Source: Clytia hemisphaerica (Eukaryota; Cnidaria; Hydrozoa; Leptothecata; Clytiidae). From it: a stretch of 64,000 bases of DNA. Every line of letters begins with the position of its first letter. Position 1 is the first letter of the stretch. Below, piece by piece: positions 44,601 through 54,474 of the stretch. The position numbers and the translations under genes were made by a program. The notes beneath the pieces are model-generated. The model had not been told where the DNA came from and did not search any database. It worked only from the letters and a program-made list of their open reading frames with translations. The DNA is taken from NCBI GenBank assembly GCA_902728285.1, contig CACVBU010001205.1, forward strand, positions 1,357,309 to 1,421,308, in the 5' to 3' direction.

Positions 44601-47600
44601 GGGCTGTGAGGCTTAAGTGACAAGTGAATAGGTCGGAAAAATTCGCAATTCGCCAGATTAAAAAGGATCCTTGAATAAATCATATAATTGATTTTTTTTT
44701 TGATTGAATTATGTCTAGATTTTCGATAACTCTTTAGTTATGATGTGGTAGTCAGGGTCCTTTTGACAAAAATACTTAAGAGCTCCAGAGATCTTTGTGG
44801 TGTTGTTCCTTGAGTCAATTGAAAAGTCCAAAGAGTTCAAATGATCAGTATCCATCAATGACATCGCAAAAAATAAGGAATCGAAGCTTTACAACCAAAA
44901 TTTTCTTTCCAGCTGCACCAAAACATTGTAATGATGTCATCGGGTCATATTGTGAAAATGGTGGCGTTTGTTTCAATCAAACTGGAACCGAAACTAAACC
45001 TGTTTGCTCGTAAGTTTGAATTTATTTTCTATTTTCGTCTTTTTTTATGATTGTGGTTACTTAGTTTATTGGTATCCTCGGCAGTATTTTCAACAACCTT
45101 TATTGTTAAAAAATTCGTCGGCAAAGAAATTTTTTGAAAAAAGAGAAAAATAATTATAAAAGAGCCAACATTTCTGCGCTGGCTTTGCTTCCAATTTTGC
45201 CTTTATATGAAGTGCCGTAGCATGAACGGTGTCTGTAGAAATCCCTTGTAGAGATAGTGATCTCGAGCCGGTCACGGACGTGAGGGAATGGAATAGATTT
45301 CAATGAAGTTTGTCTGATTTTTTTAGATGCATAGATGAATATTATGGAGAAAAATGTGATAAGAAGATCGTACCAAAATGTAAGTTTGAAGGAATCTCTG
45401 ACGCATTCTTTGATTTATTTGTTATGTAGATCATTCGTAGAGGATATTTTGGGAAGTTTGTTATTAATCTTTTAACTTTCTGCTTACAAGGTTAGCGTGA
45501 ATTCGCAAATGTTTTTTTACGTAGATACTGGAGTATTGGGTTTTTACAGAAAAAGTCTGTGACAGACATGGCTGATACCGATTATTGTAACAGTTCTAAG
45601 ATTCTATAACAAGTTCCTTGAGGTGAGCTGTTTGTACGCTTAGCGTGGAGTGAACATTTATCGGTGCAAAAAGGTCCGTCGATGTCCTTCTGGTATATAG
45701 TAAAAACTCGGTAAACCTTATTCTTATTGTCTTAAGATTCTATAACATCGAAGCAAGTACCTCGAGATGATATAATAGAAACTCGGTGAACCTTATTTCT
45801 GGCACACCCGGTACACTAATTAAAAAGATAATTCCTGAAAATTCATTGTAGGTGCTAAAAACATCAGATTTCGTCTAAAATCTTGAGTCAAGCAAAATTC
45901 AAATTAAACTTTTTGTTTTCCCAATTTTTATTGCACATATCACTTATTGGAAAAATCTTGATAACGTTTCTCTTTCACTTGCGATAAAATTATGACGCAA
46001 ACTTAGAAAAAAAGTTTTCATTGAGAAAATAACAGCGGGCGACTCGTTCACTCGGACGTGTTAAGTATATTCGGAAAAGAGGCCCGAAACAACTGGTTCA
46101 AAGCCTAAAATACCTCGATTTCGCCCTGTACAATAAGAACCGGATAAAACTAACTTGAGGACGAAGGTACTAAAAAATCAGATTGACCGAGCCTTTGTTG
46201 GTTTATTGGTTCTTACTAAAAATGGGCTATCTCTTTTATGTCGGTCCTTTATCATTGAGTCAAATCAATAGATATTGTGTCGTTCATTTCCACCCCTTAA
46301 CTTCTCTCCTTTATCTTTTTATTTCTCATTATGTCCGATTATGTTCCCCTACCTTGGGAAGTGTAACCATCGAAAGAGGAGCTTTCGGAACGACTCTGAC
46401 GACCTTACTCTTAGGTTCCAAATAAACGCCCCCCCCCGCTTGTTAATTTTTCGAAAATTTTCCAACCCCCCCGGACCTTATTAGGACCCCCCCGTTTATT
46501 AATCTCTAAGAATATTTTCAGCTGTCAAAGAGAAGGCCCCTTATTTTGCTCTAAATAGCCTGATTTTAGCCTCTTTTTACCTTATTTTTGGGTTTCAGAA
46601 GAACAATTTCCAACCCCCCAGCAATTAGGTCCCCCCCGTTTATTAAAATCTAGAAAATCTTCCAACCCCCCCCCCCCCGTTTATTTGGAACCTAAGAGTA
46701 CTTACTTATACCAGTCATAAGAACCGCATATTTTCTTCGTGCAAGTCCTGAAGCCAACAACTGAAAAGTAATGAATAGTAATTGAAGTGATTACCTACTG
46801 TTTACGACTATGGCTTTTAAATTTACATTTAATGTTTCCTGGAAGTCTTTCCTGTTTCAGTGATGTATCAAGTATTTTGATAAAATATTTAAATAAACTG
46901 TTCTCCTGGCTAGTTTCTTACATAATCTTTTAAACATTTACCATTATAGTCAGATATGGAATGCCTTAAGTTTTTTGGAAACTAATTTGGTGGGGGTAGT
47001 TTTACTTTTCTTATCAAAGAAATTAGGAGAAAATTTTTGAAATTATGAAAAGTAATTAAATTTGGCGAGTTACCTTTTTTTTCATTTTTGGGAATTTTTA
47101 CAGAACTCGCTAAAATTAGTTTTCTTAGGATGAAGCTTTAATACTTTTTGATGAATCAACTAAATCAAATTCAACCCCTCTACCGCAATTATAGTTGAGG
47201 ATTTTTATTCACTTCCGAGTTTTTCTGACTGGTCAAGGTCGAAATTATGCAATGTAAGTAAGTTGAATGATGATTCGTCAAATATCATTTACATAATTGC
47301 TATTTACAATCCTCTTTAATCTATCACCACTTGTGGTATTAAGTGAGAGATTCGCAATTGCGACCAAGAAGACTTTCGATTCTTCCCTATTTCAAACTGG
47401 CATTGCCAGAGGGAGTCTTTGTACATTAAAACGTCTTGCAGCTGGAAAAGTTGTGTTTATTTTCAAAAAATGGCTCTAGGTAGAACTAAGTTCTTTTTTC
47501 TTAATTGAGAAAGAAAATTGGAAACAACGCTAAGTTCATTTGATTTATGAAAATTAAAATATGAAAAGTTAAATTTTTATTTGATAATCTCATCATTTTT

Positions 47601-50600
47601 GTCTCAGTTCTCAAACATAGCTTTGTGTTTTCGGAATGTCCATTACATGAAGTTGAATATCCTCAACCTCGTTTTCATGTTGTGTTGTATTATTATTCAA
47701 GTCACTTGTTTCCGGTGGTTGATTTTCCAAAACTCTCGCATGCGGTGTTCGAATACCAAGCCTCAACTTACTCAAAGTTCGTTGCCGTAACTTTATACTC
47801 TTCATTTTTTCGGTACCGTTAGAATCACCACCATCCAGGTGCAATATCTTACGGAAACATTTTTTAAACTCGTCATTGTAAATGTAGTAAATGACGCAAT
47901 TGAAGAATGAGTTTGAATAAACGAGAACAGAGATCACCATTATGAATGATTGAGTCACAAGTTCTCCATCGTAGATGCTGAAAAAACCACCCAAGATTGA
48001 GGGTATCCAACAACAATAGAATACAATGATCAATAAACAGATCATGCGCGTCATACGTCTCTCACGTGATTTCAATGTTTTCATCTGTGAGGTGGAGAGC
48101 GCTCTCCTTCCCTGCTTTTTTATCTCATTAATTTGGTGACTTGCTACACGATAGATTTTGTAATACAAAACACCAAAGACGACCAAAGGTACAAGATCAC
48201 TAAAACACATCATATATAAATAGTCTTGCTTCAACATTGTAGCGTATTTGCAGAGATGATCTTGTTCGGCACGGTAAGCGCTCGGAATTATAGCTAACTT
48301 AGAGAAAATGGGTAGAAAAGAAAACATAATAACAAATGTCCATAATAAAGAGACAACGATAATGCTTCGTTTTGGTGTTACGATTTCATCATAATGTAGA
48401 GGTGACTTGACGTATATGAATCGGTCTATTAGTATAATCATCAGATTAAGTGAAGATGCAGAGAGGTTCAAAATGTTCACTGAAACGGAGAGCTGACACC
48501 ATTTTAAAGTTCTCGTCCAATCAGCGTAAAAGATTTCGTTCAGCCGTAACGGTATCAAAATACAACCTACAAAAAGATCTGCAATGGAGAGTGAAAAGAT
48601 GAAGATTTTGGTGGCATGTTTAACTTTTTTGATCCTCCGCAGAGCCAAAATAACGAAAATGTTACCAACAGTTATGAGGAATGATAGAGTAAGGAAAACA
48701 ACTGCATGTAGAAACGCGATTTCTTCCTTGAATTCGGAATATCGGTTTTCGGTAGGTTTGTCCGACATTGTTGTGGAGATTTTTGTTCGATTTTGTCTTC
48801 AAAGCTCAAGGACTGTTATATCATTGCTAAAAAAAATTTCTCCTGGCAATTCCCTACTCTCCAATCTCTTCCCCTCAATATTTGATCCGAATTTTGTTTT
48901 TTATCTTTCTTGCCGCAATGTTTGGCTTTTTTATGTCCTCCAAACCATTTTCTTCTGTTCAAGGTTTGGTCCTATCAATTCCAAGGAGGTTGCAAAATAT
49001 TATTTCTTTTCCTTCGAAAGTTCCTTGATTGAAATCTCTATAAATAAAATGTAATTAAACGAATAAATAGCTTGATATTATTTATCTCAGTTTCTTTCAT
49101 TTACTAATTTCATTTCGTCTTTTGTTCTGTTGGTTATCTTCCATTTCATTTTATCAATGTACGATACACGTTTTTTATAAGAACAAGCAATATAAAATGT
49201 TAAGAACAAGAACATTTTAAGGTTTGGTGAACTGGGTGGGTACCCTAAAAAACACCTAATTTCTTAATAAAATGGACAAAAATACTAAAAAAATGGTGGA
49301 AATAAGAACATGTTAAGAACATTTTTAGGCTTGAAACTTAAAAGTTAAGAAGAACTGAAGGTTTCAAAAATTTTGGGTGTTCTTATAAAAAAAACATGTA
49401 TGTTACCTTAGGACCCCTATCTTTTTGTATTTTTAGAAACAAAATGAGATCAAAAAGAAAAGTTGATTAGCATTGAATTGATGATTTTCCACCAATTACG
49501 TCTATTCTATATGATGAAATCAAAACTTATCAAAAATGACCTGCTCCTCTAAATGTATACGCCTACGGAATTAGTTTTTACCTCTTTCGTCGTCTGAGTC
49601 AAATATGAAATATTTCTATGACCGATGTTATTAGGAGATTCAAAATTTTTTGTAATCCAGCCCCCGTCTTTGTATGATATTGTACAAGGAATTAGGGGGT
49701 TTGAATACTGAAGTTTTGATGTCTCCACCTCCAAGACAGCAAAGTGAATCTCCATTCCCAATCCTTTTAGTTTTTTATTATTCAACAGCACCTTTTGCGA
49801 AGCTTTAAACCTTCTTTTAAAAAAAAGAAGTTTGTATTTAGCCTAGGAATGGCTATCCTGATAAAATTCTTCTCCAAATTTCAAGGCGAGTCTTTAAATT
49901 TATTAGAAGAGTTTGATCAAAATAATAAAAAAGTTCCCAAAGGACCGAACTAGAGAGCTCTATAAAAAGGTTCAAATGCTACACTCATTTTGTTTTATAA
50001 GCATACGGTAAATTTCGGTTGAAGCTCACTATGCTTAAGTAAAGCTCAATTTTGAGCCTCGACTATGCTTAACCCTATGCTTGGTAAAAAAATTATGAAG
50101 GGGGAGGTTTCTTTGGCTGAGCCTCAAGGTATGCTTAGCATATCTTAATTTTTCTGGAAATTTGAGCTTCAGTATGCTTATAAACGTTATGCTTATAAAA
50201 CGAAATGAGTGTATTTTATCATGGTCCTTTAAAAAACATATAAAATCTTAAACCAAAAACGAAGAGATTTTTATCCATAATTTATTTGGCTAGTACATAG
50301 GATCACCATTTAATTTCTTATTTATGTCAATGTCAACAGAGACAAAATCCTCTTAAAAGATCCTAAATAAATGGCTGTCCAGGTTCGACATTAAATGCGG
50401 TTCTTCTTAAACTTAGCATGATGTCTCAATTTATGATATAGTGAGATGTGACTGCTGTGCGGACGTTGAGAACGATTGTGAAAATCGATTTGAAGAAGTC
50501 AATTTTAAGGATTTCAGGTTACTGCGCTCCACTCTTTCCCCAAATTTTCCAAAAATAGGCACCCTACGAGGGACTGATTTTTCTATTTTGGTGTTTTTGC

Positions 50601-53600
50601 GACCCTACCTGGGACTCGTGGAGGTTAAAAAAGATACCCTGACCAGCGGAGCATCCCCGTAACTTATCTTGCCCTAGTACTCCCCCCCCCCCGGATGAAA
50701 ATCTGCTGAAAATGCAAAATTACCGAATATATTGAGATATAAACTAAGCTAACCGCTCATGAAAATTGTCCAATGAAACCCCTTCCTAAATTATGTGCCA
50801 GTTCTGTTTTAACTTATTTCAAAGTTGCTGAGATTAATTTGAGAATCCCGAAGGGGCTAAATTTGAAATTTTTGATGGGAAATTACTTGCACGTTTTTGC
50901 TTTGTTTTTAAGAAACACACTTTGAGGCTGATTGGTAAAACTAGTTTCTTAAAAAAACAACGTGTATTTCCCATCCAAATACCTTAAGGGAAGAAATTTT
51001 GGCGGAAAGAGAATTTGGCGGATTTGGCGGATTTGACTGAAACCAAATTAAGTTCCCGCCAAAATTTCTTTTTTCCATCATCCGCCAAATCAAATTCCGG
51101 CCAAATTAAACATTTTGAAAATATGATCTCTTTTAAGGTGTTTTTGCTATTTTTTCGCTGTTTTCACGCCATCTTAAAGGTTAAATTTTTAAGCGACCGC
51201 CAAATTAAATTCCCGCCAAATTTAGTTTTTTCGTCCATCCGCCAAATTAAATTCCCTCTGAAAAAACTTTTTTGGCCATCTGCCAAATTAAATTCCCGCC
51301 AAAATTTCTTCCTTTAAGGTAGTGTGGTTTTAACACAAACGCAAGATTGAAATTAAAACCAATCGCCATATCTCGAAAAATGTGCAGCTTAAAAACAAAG
51401 AAAGGCTAGATTCAATCAGTCATTTTGAAAACGGTGCAAATCTCGTGGCTTCACTTTTTATAGCTTGAGAAAGGTTGAAGATTTCCATCTACAATATCAT
51501 GGTTGAAATATATTGAGAATTCCGGTTATTTTAACGTTTTTCAAGATTTAAAGCTCCGGTGAGAAAGTCGATTTTGGGCTATCTCTTTAATTTAATCGAA
51601 TATTTAAATTCGGGAGGGGTTGGCTGACTTCCAGGCTATATTCTGAGCCTTTTTGGACTATTTTTTAACTTTTGGATCCTAAGGTCCTAAGTCGTAAGTC
51701 TAGCGTTAAAACTCAGAGTTAAAAACTCTTCCTTCGAACCTTCTTTAGAGCACTTACAAATCGATTGTGATTACAAAACTTCCTGGGGAATTTCCCTTTT
51801 TTCTCAAATATTATGACCTTGATTGTAGCCCTGAACTTATCGCGCAGCACTATCCCAATTTTTGCGACTTTGGCGCGTTTGATTGATGAGCGAGCTTTTG
51901 TATTGTTAGTCGTAAGTGCAATACTACACAAAATCTCTTCGTGGACAAATCTTAATATATTTCCTCTCTTGTTTTTCATTGTAGTGTACATGCAGCTGAC
52001 GTATGCATTGGGAGGAACTACCGGCTTCCTTTTAATTGTGGTTATCTGTCTCGTTTGTTGTCGATGTCAGAAAAGAAAAACTGGGAAAGGGTAAGACGAC
52101 TTGACACATCGTCAATTTAGATTTCACAGTGGAACCTCTAATTAGCGGACACCATCGGGGAAAGGGGTTAGTGTCCGCTAATTAGAAGTGTCCGCCTTTT
52201 AGAAACTTTTGATCTCGCAGCTCCAATTTTGAAATTAGGCCATCCCAGGGTGTCGAAAATACAAAATTGGGGTCTAAAGTACTTATCTGCAGACACTAGG
52301 CCATAGAAGAGCTCGAGTGACTGGCAAGAGGTTAAATCGAGGTGGTGGGTACGGACTTGAAGTAATAGTGATTTTCTTTGGCCCACCTAAATTCGCTGAA
52401 TGGATCAAGGGAAAACTGGAAATTTGTAGAAATAATTTGAAAAATAAGACTAATACTCTCGGGTACCTAATAGCCGGGGGGGTTGGAATAAGCGGGGGGT
52501 TGGAAAAAATCTCAAAACTTAATAAGCGGGGGGGTTGGAATAAAAATGTCCTGGGTGGAAAATCTTTGAAAAGGAGGCTAATACAGCTAAATTAGGACAA
52601 AAAAGGGAACTTTCAAAAACATTTTCCCAAAAATTAATAAGCGGGGGGGGGTTGGAATAAGAATGTCCTGGGTGGAAAATTTTCGAAAAATTAATTAGCG
52701 GGGGGGGACGGCTATTAAGTACCCGAGTAAGTGCTTGAAATAAAAATGTCAAAAAATTTTTTCAAATTTTGGACGTTTGTGACCCGTTTGATATTCAATG
52801 TCCGCTAATTGGAGAGCTAAAATAGGGGTTTTAGCCATTTTGTGCGAAAAAAATTTGTCCACTAATCAGAGGGTCCGCTAATTGAGTGTCCGCCTTTTAG
52901 AAACTTTTTTATGAGGATTTGACTAGGAAACAGCCGGGGGAAATGAAATTGTCCGCTAATCAGAGGTGTCCGCCTTTTAGAGTGTCCGTTAATTAGAGGT
53001 TTTACTGTACTTATTTTTATTAATTTTCTGCATTTCAAGCCTTTGTTTCTTTTCGCACGCTTGCTTTCATAAGAACAAGCGAAATAAGGCTGAGCTTAAG
53101 ACTGGTAAATTGTTCTAAAAAATAGGGCTATTGTTCTTGGTTCTAAAGGACCCTAAAGAATGAATTCTCATGCAATTCTCATACAATACAGTTTTTAACC
53201 CGGTTAGTATGTCTCCTTTAGGATTTTTTATACCGGAACAGTCACATCGGATCTGTGAATAAAAGATAATTTGCACTAGAACTTGTGTTAAAGGTTTTAT
53301 TTTTACATAAGTTTTCCCGTTCCATATCAGACGTTTTCATATCAGGACAGTGTTTGCCTATTGTTTTATTGTGCTTGTCATCCGTGTCAATTCAATGGGA
53401 AAAAATTGATGAGCTAGCAAACGATTTCACTCTTTAAAAACAAAACCTTTAATCACTCCTTTCTTCCTTTATTTTTCAGGGAACTTCCATTTTCTGAGGA
53501 ATTGGACAGTTTCAGTGTTGGCAGCAAACGGGCAAGCAAATTGTTTCCTTCCAATGGTAGCAGCAGTAATGGCAAGAACAGTGTTAGTGTCATGTCTTTT

Positions 53601-53633
53601 GAGAACAATGGAATCGATATGTATGGTGATTAA
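38663..53633 (+). CDS. Membrane-anchored mucin-stalk EGF protein (ErbB-ligand-like architecture)
   Basis: Eight exons join in phase (38663-39059, 40808-40876, 43819-43875, 44028-44123, 44913-45009, 45327-45379, 51985-52090, 53480-53633) to give about 342 residues. In order: a signal peptide (about 1-26, hydrophobic CFILINILYI); a Ser/Thr/Pro-rich, probably O-glycosylated stalk (27-206); one EGF domain with cysteines at 212, 220, 226, 238, 240 and 249; one transmembrane helix (about 264-282, ending CLVCCRC); and a 60-residue Ser-rich tail. The cysteine spacing 7-5-11-1-8 with GEKC at the end matches the ErbB-ligand pattern closely. The EGF domain is split by an intron between Cys4 and Cys5, and it sits within 15 residues of the membrane. 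The protein is likely shed or juxtacrine. The receptor is unknown, and a non-signalling mucin remains possible. A GPCR gene lies inside intron 6 on the other strand. Confidence 0.85.
39263..39455. mobile_element. CCGAGTTTATGTATG hairpin family, copy 2
   Basis: TACCGAGTTTATGTATTTGC on the left and ACATACATAAACTCGCTGG on the right are inverted. The internal order (GAGGACGGTAGAGTGACTGA first) is reversed relative to 37741-37932. It lies in intron 1 of the EGF gene. Confidence 0.8.
39592..39740 (+). repeat. 49-bp tandem repeat, three units
   Basis: The unit ATGAAAAAATGAAAACAAAA + CGGCTGACAAAGTACATGAA + CTAAGTCTT occurs three times in direct succession, with the last unit diverged. It lies in intron 1 of the EGF gene. 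Confidence 0.8.
40887..41130. mobile_element. TTATAAGAACA hairpin family, copy 3
   Basis: The right end TTTTCTTATAAAAAAACGTG is intact, while the left end (TACATACAATCTTTTTTTAA) is worn. The inner TGTTCTTAAC repeats and TTTTGGCCATCGAAGC match 36083-36335. It starts about 10 bp after the EGF-gene exon 2 donor. Confidence 0.7.
41483..43470 (+). repeat. 124-bp satellite array interrupted by a hAT-like element
   Basis: The anchor GAGCAT recurs at 41605, 41729, 41853, 41977, 42101 and 42225, exactly 124 bp apart. After the inserted element it recurs at 42954, 43078, 43202, 43327 and 43446. Each unit contains CTTATAAGCATTTACTTTAT, AAGAATCAAATCAATAACTC, GATATACCTTTCGGTAATTA and GTTCTTACAAAGTAAACAAG. 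Units alternate between a GGACGGCGCACAATATGAG form and a GGATTGGGGTACAATTTGAG form, giving a 248-bp higher-order repeat on the right side. The array lies in intron 2 of the EGF gene. Confidence 0.92.
42234..42831. mobile_element. hAT-like MITE inside the satellite (CAGGGGGGGGCAC ends)
   Basis: Perfect ~30-bp terminal repeats: CAGGGGGGGGCACGCAGTTA with CTACAAGACA on the left, mirrored on the right. Internal TAGTAACTG / CAGTTACTACA motifs recur. The host motif GCATATT is duplicated on both sides (42227-42233 and 42832-42838), showing insertion into a pre-existing satellite unit. The CAGGG/CCCTG termini suggest hAT, but the duplication I can read is 7 bp, not 8. Confidence 0.88.
44338..44612. 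mobile_element. CACCCCCTTCTCACAGACC hairpin family, copy 2
   Basis: AACCCCGTGTCACAGACCCG on the left and TCCTTCGGGGCTGTGAGG on the right are worn inverted ends. The interior carries CCCACTG and CCCCATTGGGATTT blocks as in the other copies. It lies in intron 4 of the EGF gene. Confidence 0.6.
46408..46700. mobile_element. C-run/G-run hairpin element with ACTCTTAGGTTCCAAATAAA ends
   Basis: The left end ACTCTTAGGTTCCAAATAAA plus a C-run is matched by a C-run plus TTTATTTGGAACCTAAGAGT on the right. Between them, runs of 6-12 C are spaced every 30-60 bp beside CCGTTTATTAA and TTTTCCAACCCC. It resembles 52455-52728 and 16948-17176 in layout. Confidence 0.75.
47611..48768 (-). CDS. Class A (rhodopsin-type) GPCR, single exon, nested in EGF-gene intron 6
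   Basis: An uninterrupted 385-residue frame has seven hydrophobic helices. Class A marks are GN36 (TM1), D64 in SIADLF (TM2), C91 and C173 (likely TM3-ECL2 disulfide), DRF at 115-117 in place of DRY, CWIP at 253-256 (TM6) and NCVIY at 290-294. In NCVIY a Cys replaces the usual Pro of NPxxY. A short helix 8 (FKKCFRKIL) precedes an Asn/Gln-rich tail with N-glycosylation-like NNNTT, which is intracellular here. It resembles amine/adenosine-like invertebrate receptors, but I cannot name the ligand; TM3 lacks an obvious amine-binding Asp. It lies antisense between exons 6 and 7 of the EGF gene. Confidence 0.93.
   Translation of the reverse strand: MSDKPTENRYSEFKEEIAFLHAVVFLTLSFLITVGNIFVILALRRIKKVKHATKIFIFSLSIADLFVGCILIPLRLNEIFYADWTRTLKWCQLSVSVNILNLSASSLNLMIILIDRFIYVKSPLHYDEIVTPKRSIIVVSLLWTFVIMFSFLPIFSKLAIIPSAYRAEQDHLCKYATMLKQDYLYMMCFSDLVPLVVFGVLYYKIYRVASHQINEIKKQGRRALSTSQMKTLKSRERRMTRMICLLIIVFYCCWIPSILGGFFSIYDGELVTQSFIMVISVLVYSNSFFNCVIYYIYNDEFKKCFRKILHLDGGDSNGTEKMKSIKLRQRTLSKLRLGIRTPHARVLENQPPETSDLNNNTTQHENEVEDIQLHVMDIPKTQSYV
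49165..49402. mobile_element. TTATAAGAACA hairpin family, copy 4
   Basis: TACACGTTTTTTATAAGAAC on the left is mirrored by GTTCTTATAAAAAAAACATG on the right. The interior has TTAAGAACA repeats. It lies about 400 bp upstream of the GPCR start. Confidence 0.8.
49980..50213. mobile_element. MITE with TACACTCATTTTGTTTTATA ends
   Basis: TACACTCATTTTGTTTTATA + AGCAT on the left is mirrored by ATGCT + TATAAAACGAAATGAGTGTA on the right, with TATGCTTA repeats inside. TA termini. It lies in intron 6 of the EGF gene. Confidence 0.85.
50980..51323. repeat. CCGCCAAATTAAATTCCCGCC array with inverted ends
   Basis: CCTTAAGGGAAGAAATTTTG on the left is mirrored by CAAAATTTCTTCCTTTAAGG on the right. Between them CCGCCAAATTAAATTCCCGC recurs about five times. 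An 85-bp hairpin with TGCACGTTTTTG...AACAACGTGTA ends (50888-50972) sits immediately to the left. Confidence 0.7.
51498..51830 (+). repeat. Interspersed ~350-bp repeat, copy B
   Basis: Follows copy A (317-670) in order: GAAATATATTGAGAATT, CTTCCAGGCTATATTC, TCCTAAGTCGTAAGTCT, GTTAAAACTCAGAGTT. It is diverged and on the same strand, ending about 150 bp before EGF-gene exon 7. Confidence 0.6.
52127..53008. mobile_element. pogo/Tc1-type MITE with CAGTGGAACCTCTAATTAGC ends
   Basis: The left end CAGTGGAACCTCTAATTAGC is matched by the right end TTAATTAGAGGTTTTACTG. GTGTCCGCTAATT / GTGTCCGCCTTTTAGA blocks repeat near both ends. The CAGTNNAACCTC start is typical of pogo-like Tc1/mariner elements. A G-run element (52455-52728) is nested inside. 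It lies in intron 7 of the EGF gene. Confidence 0.8.
52455..52728. mobile_element. G-run hairpin element, intact copy
   Basis: CTCGGGTACCTAATAGCCG on the left is mirrored by CGGCTATTAAGTACCCGAG on the right. Runs of 6-10 G occur at intervals with TTAATAAGCGGGG and GGTTGGAATAA. It sits inside the pogo-type MITE and is therefore younger. Confidence 0.8.
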
Positions 53634-53773
53634 TAAGCCTTCTCATAAGTTACGTCATGAACAACACTTGCCTTGTTTTGAAAATCTCACTTTAGATTTT
53701 GAGCCATACTTTTCTAGATAGAAAGCTTCTTTTCACCGTTCGTGAGTTGGGTTGGGATTAAATAACACACGTA

Positions 53774-53873
53774 CCCAGCTGGTACATGACGTGTTGTTTT
53801 AACGTTCACTTGACGTTATATAGACGTTGTGAACATTAAATAAACGTTGAAACAACGTTGTGTGCCAGCTGGT
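53774..53873. mobile_element. 100-bp CCAGCTGG-ended element with AACGTT palindromes
   Basis: The left end CCCAGCTGGTACATGACGTG is partly mirrored by AACAACGTTGTGTGCCAGCTGG. AACGTT or GACGTT occurs five times within about 70 bp. It lies about 140 bp after the EGF-gene stop codon, probably in its 3'UTR or flank. Confidence 0.5.
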
Positions 53874-54198
53874 TTAACGTCGCGTATGAGGAAAGTCATG
53901 CCCAGGACGTAACTTATGAAAAGCCATATTCTTCTCGATGGCTAGCGGTATGATGCTAAAGTTGAAAATCGAATTCAACTTGGTGTGATGAAGACAATTT
54001 AACCAAAATAGAAATTCCTTCGCTACCACCACTCTTTATTTAAGATATACATAAGTAAACTCTCCAATACGACGGTTTTTGTATCGGTATGTCACTGGAA
54101 ATGCCCGGAAAGGTTTGATTTTGAGTGTCTAGTCAATGATTTTAGCTTTGAACTTCTTACTGGAGAAACCTCGTTTTATGATAATGATTGATAACCAT

Positions 54199-54474
54199 GC
54201 CACCCCTATCTCACAGCCCCGATGGAACATTTTTCCTCAGTGGGGATAAAATTCCTATCAAAATCCCAGTGCGGATAGAAATTCTATTGTTCAAAGGTTA
54301 AAAAATCCAGTAGGTATGGTTTTGGAGTGCAATTTTCAGACATCCAGAGACATCGAATTTTCGAGTGGGGATGAAATCAAAATCAATTTCCCAGTGGGGC
54401 TGAAATTCCAGGGCATTTTCCCACTGGAAACGAAAATTTTGTCAAACCCAGTGGCTTTGTGACACAGGGGTGTA
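54199..54474. mobile_element. CACCCCCTTCTCACAGACC hairpin family, copy 3
   Basis: GCCACCCCTATCTCACAGCC on the left and CTTTGTGACACAGGGGTGTA on the right are inverted. The interior has CAGTGGGGAT and AATTCCAGGGCATTTTCCC blocks. It is closest to copy 2 (44338-44612) in reverse orientation. Confidence 0.7.

Noticed and set aside
48584-49054. Plus-strand 156-codon frame
   Set aside because: It overlaps the GPCR N-terminus antisense and has no motif.
50433-50512. Extra EGF-gene exon encoding RCDCCADVENDCENRFEEVN
   Set aside because: It would enter in phase but leaves in phase 2 with a poor donor, which would destroy the reading frame of the transmembrane exon.
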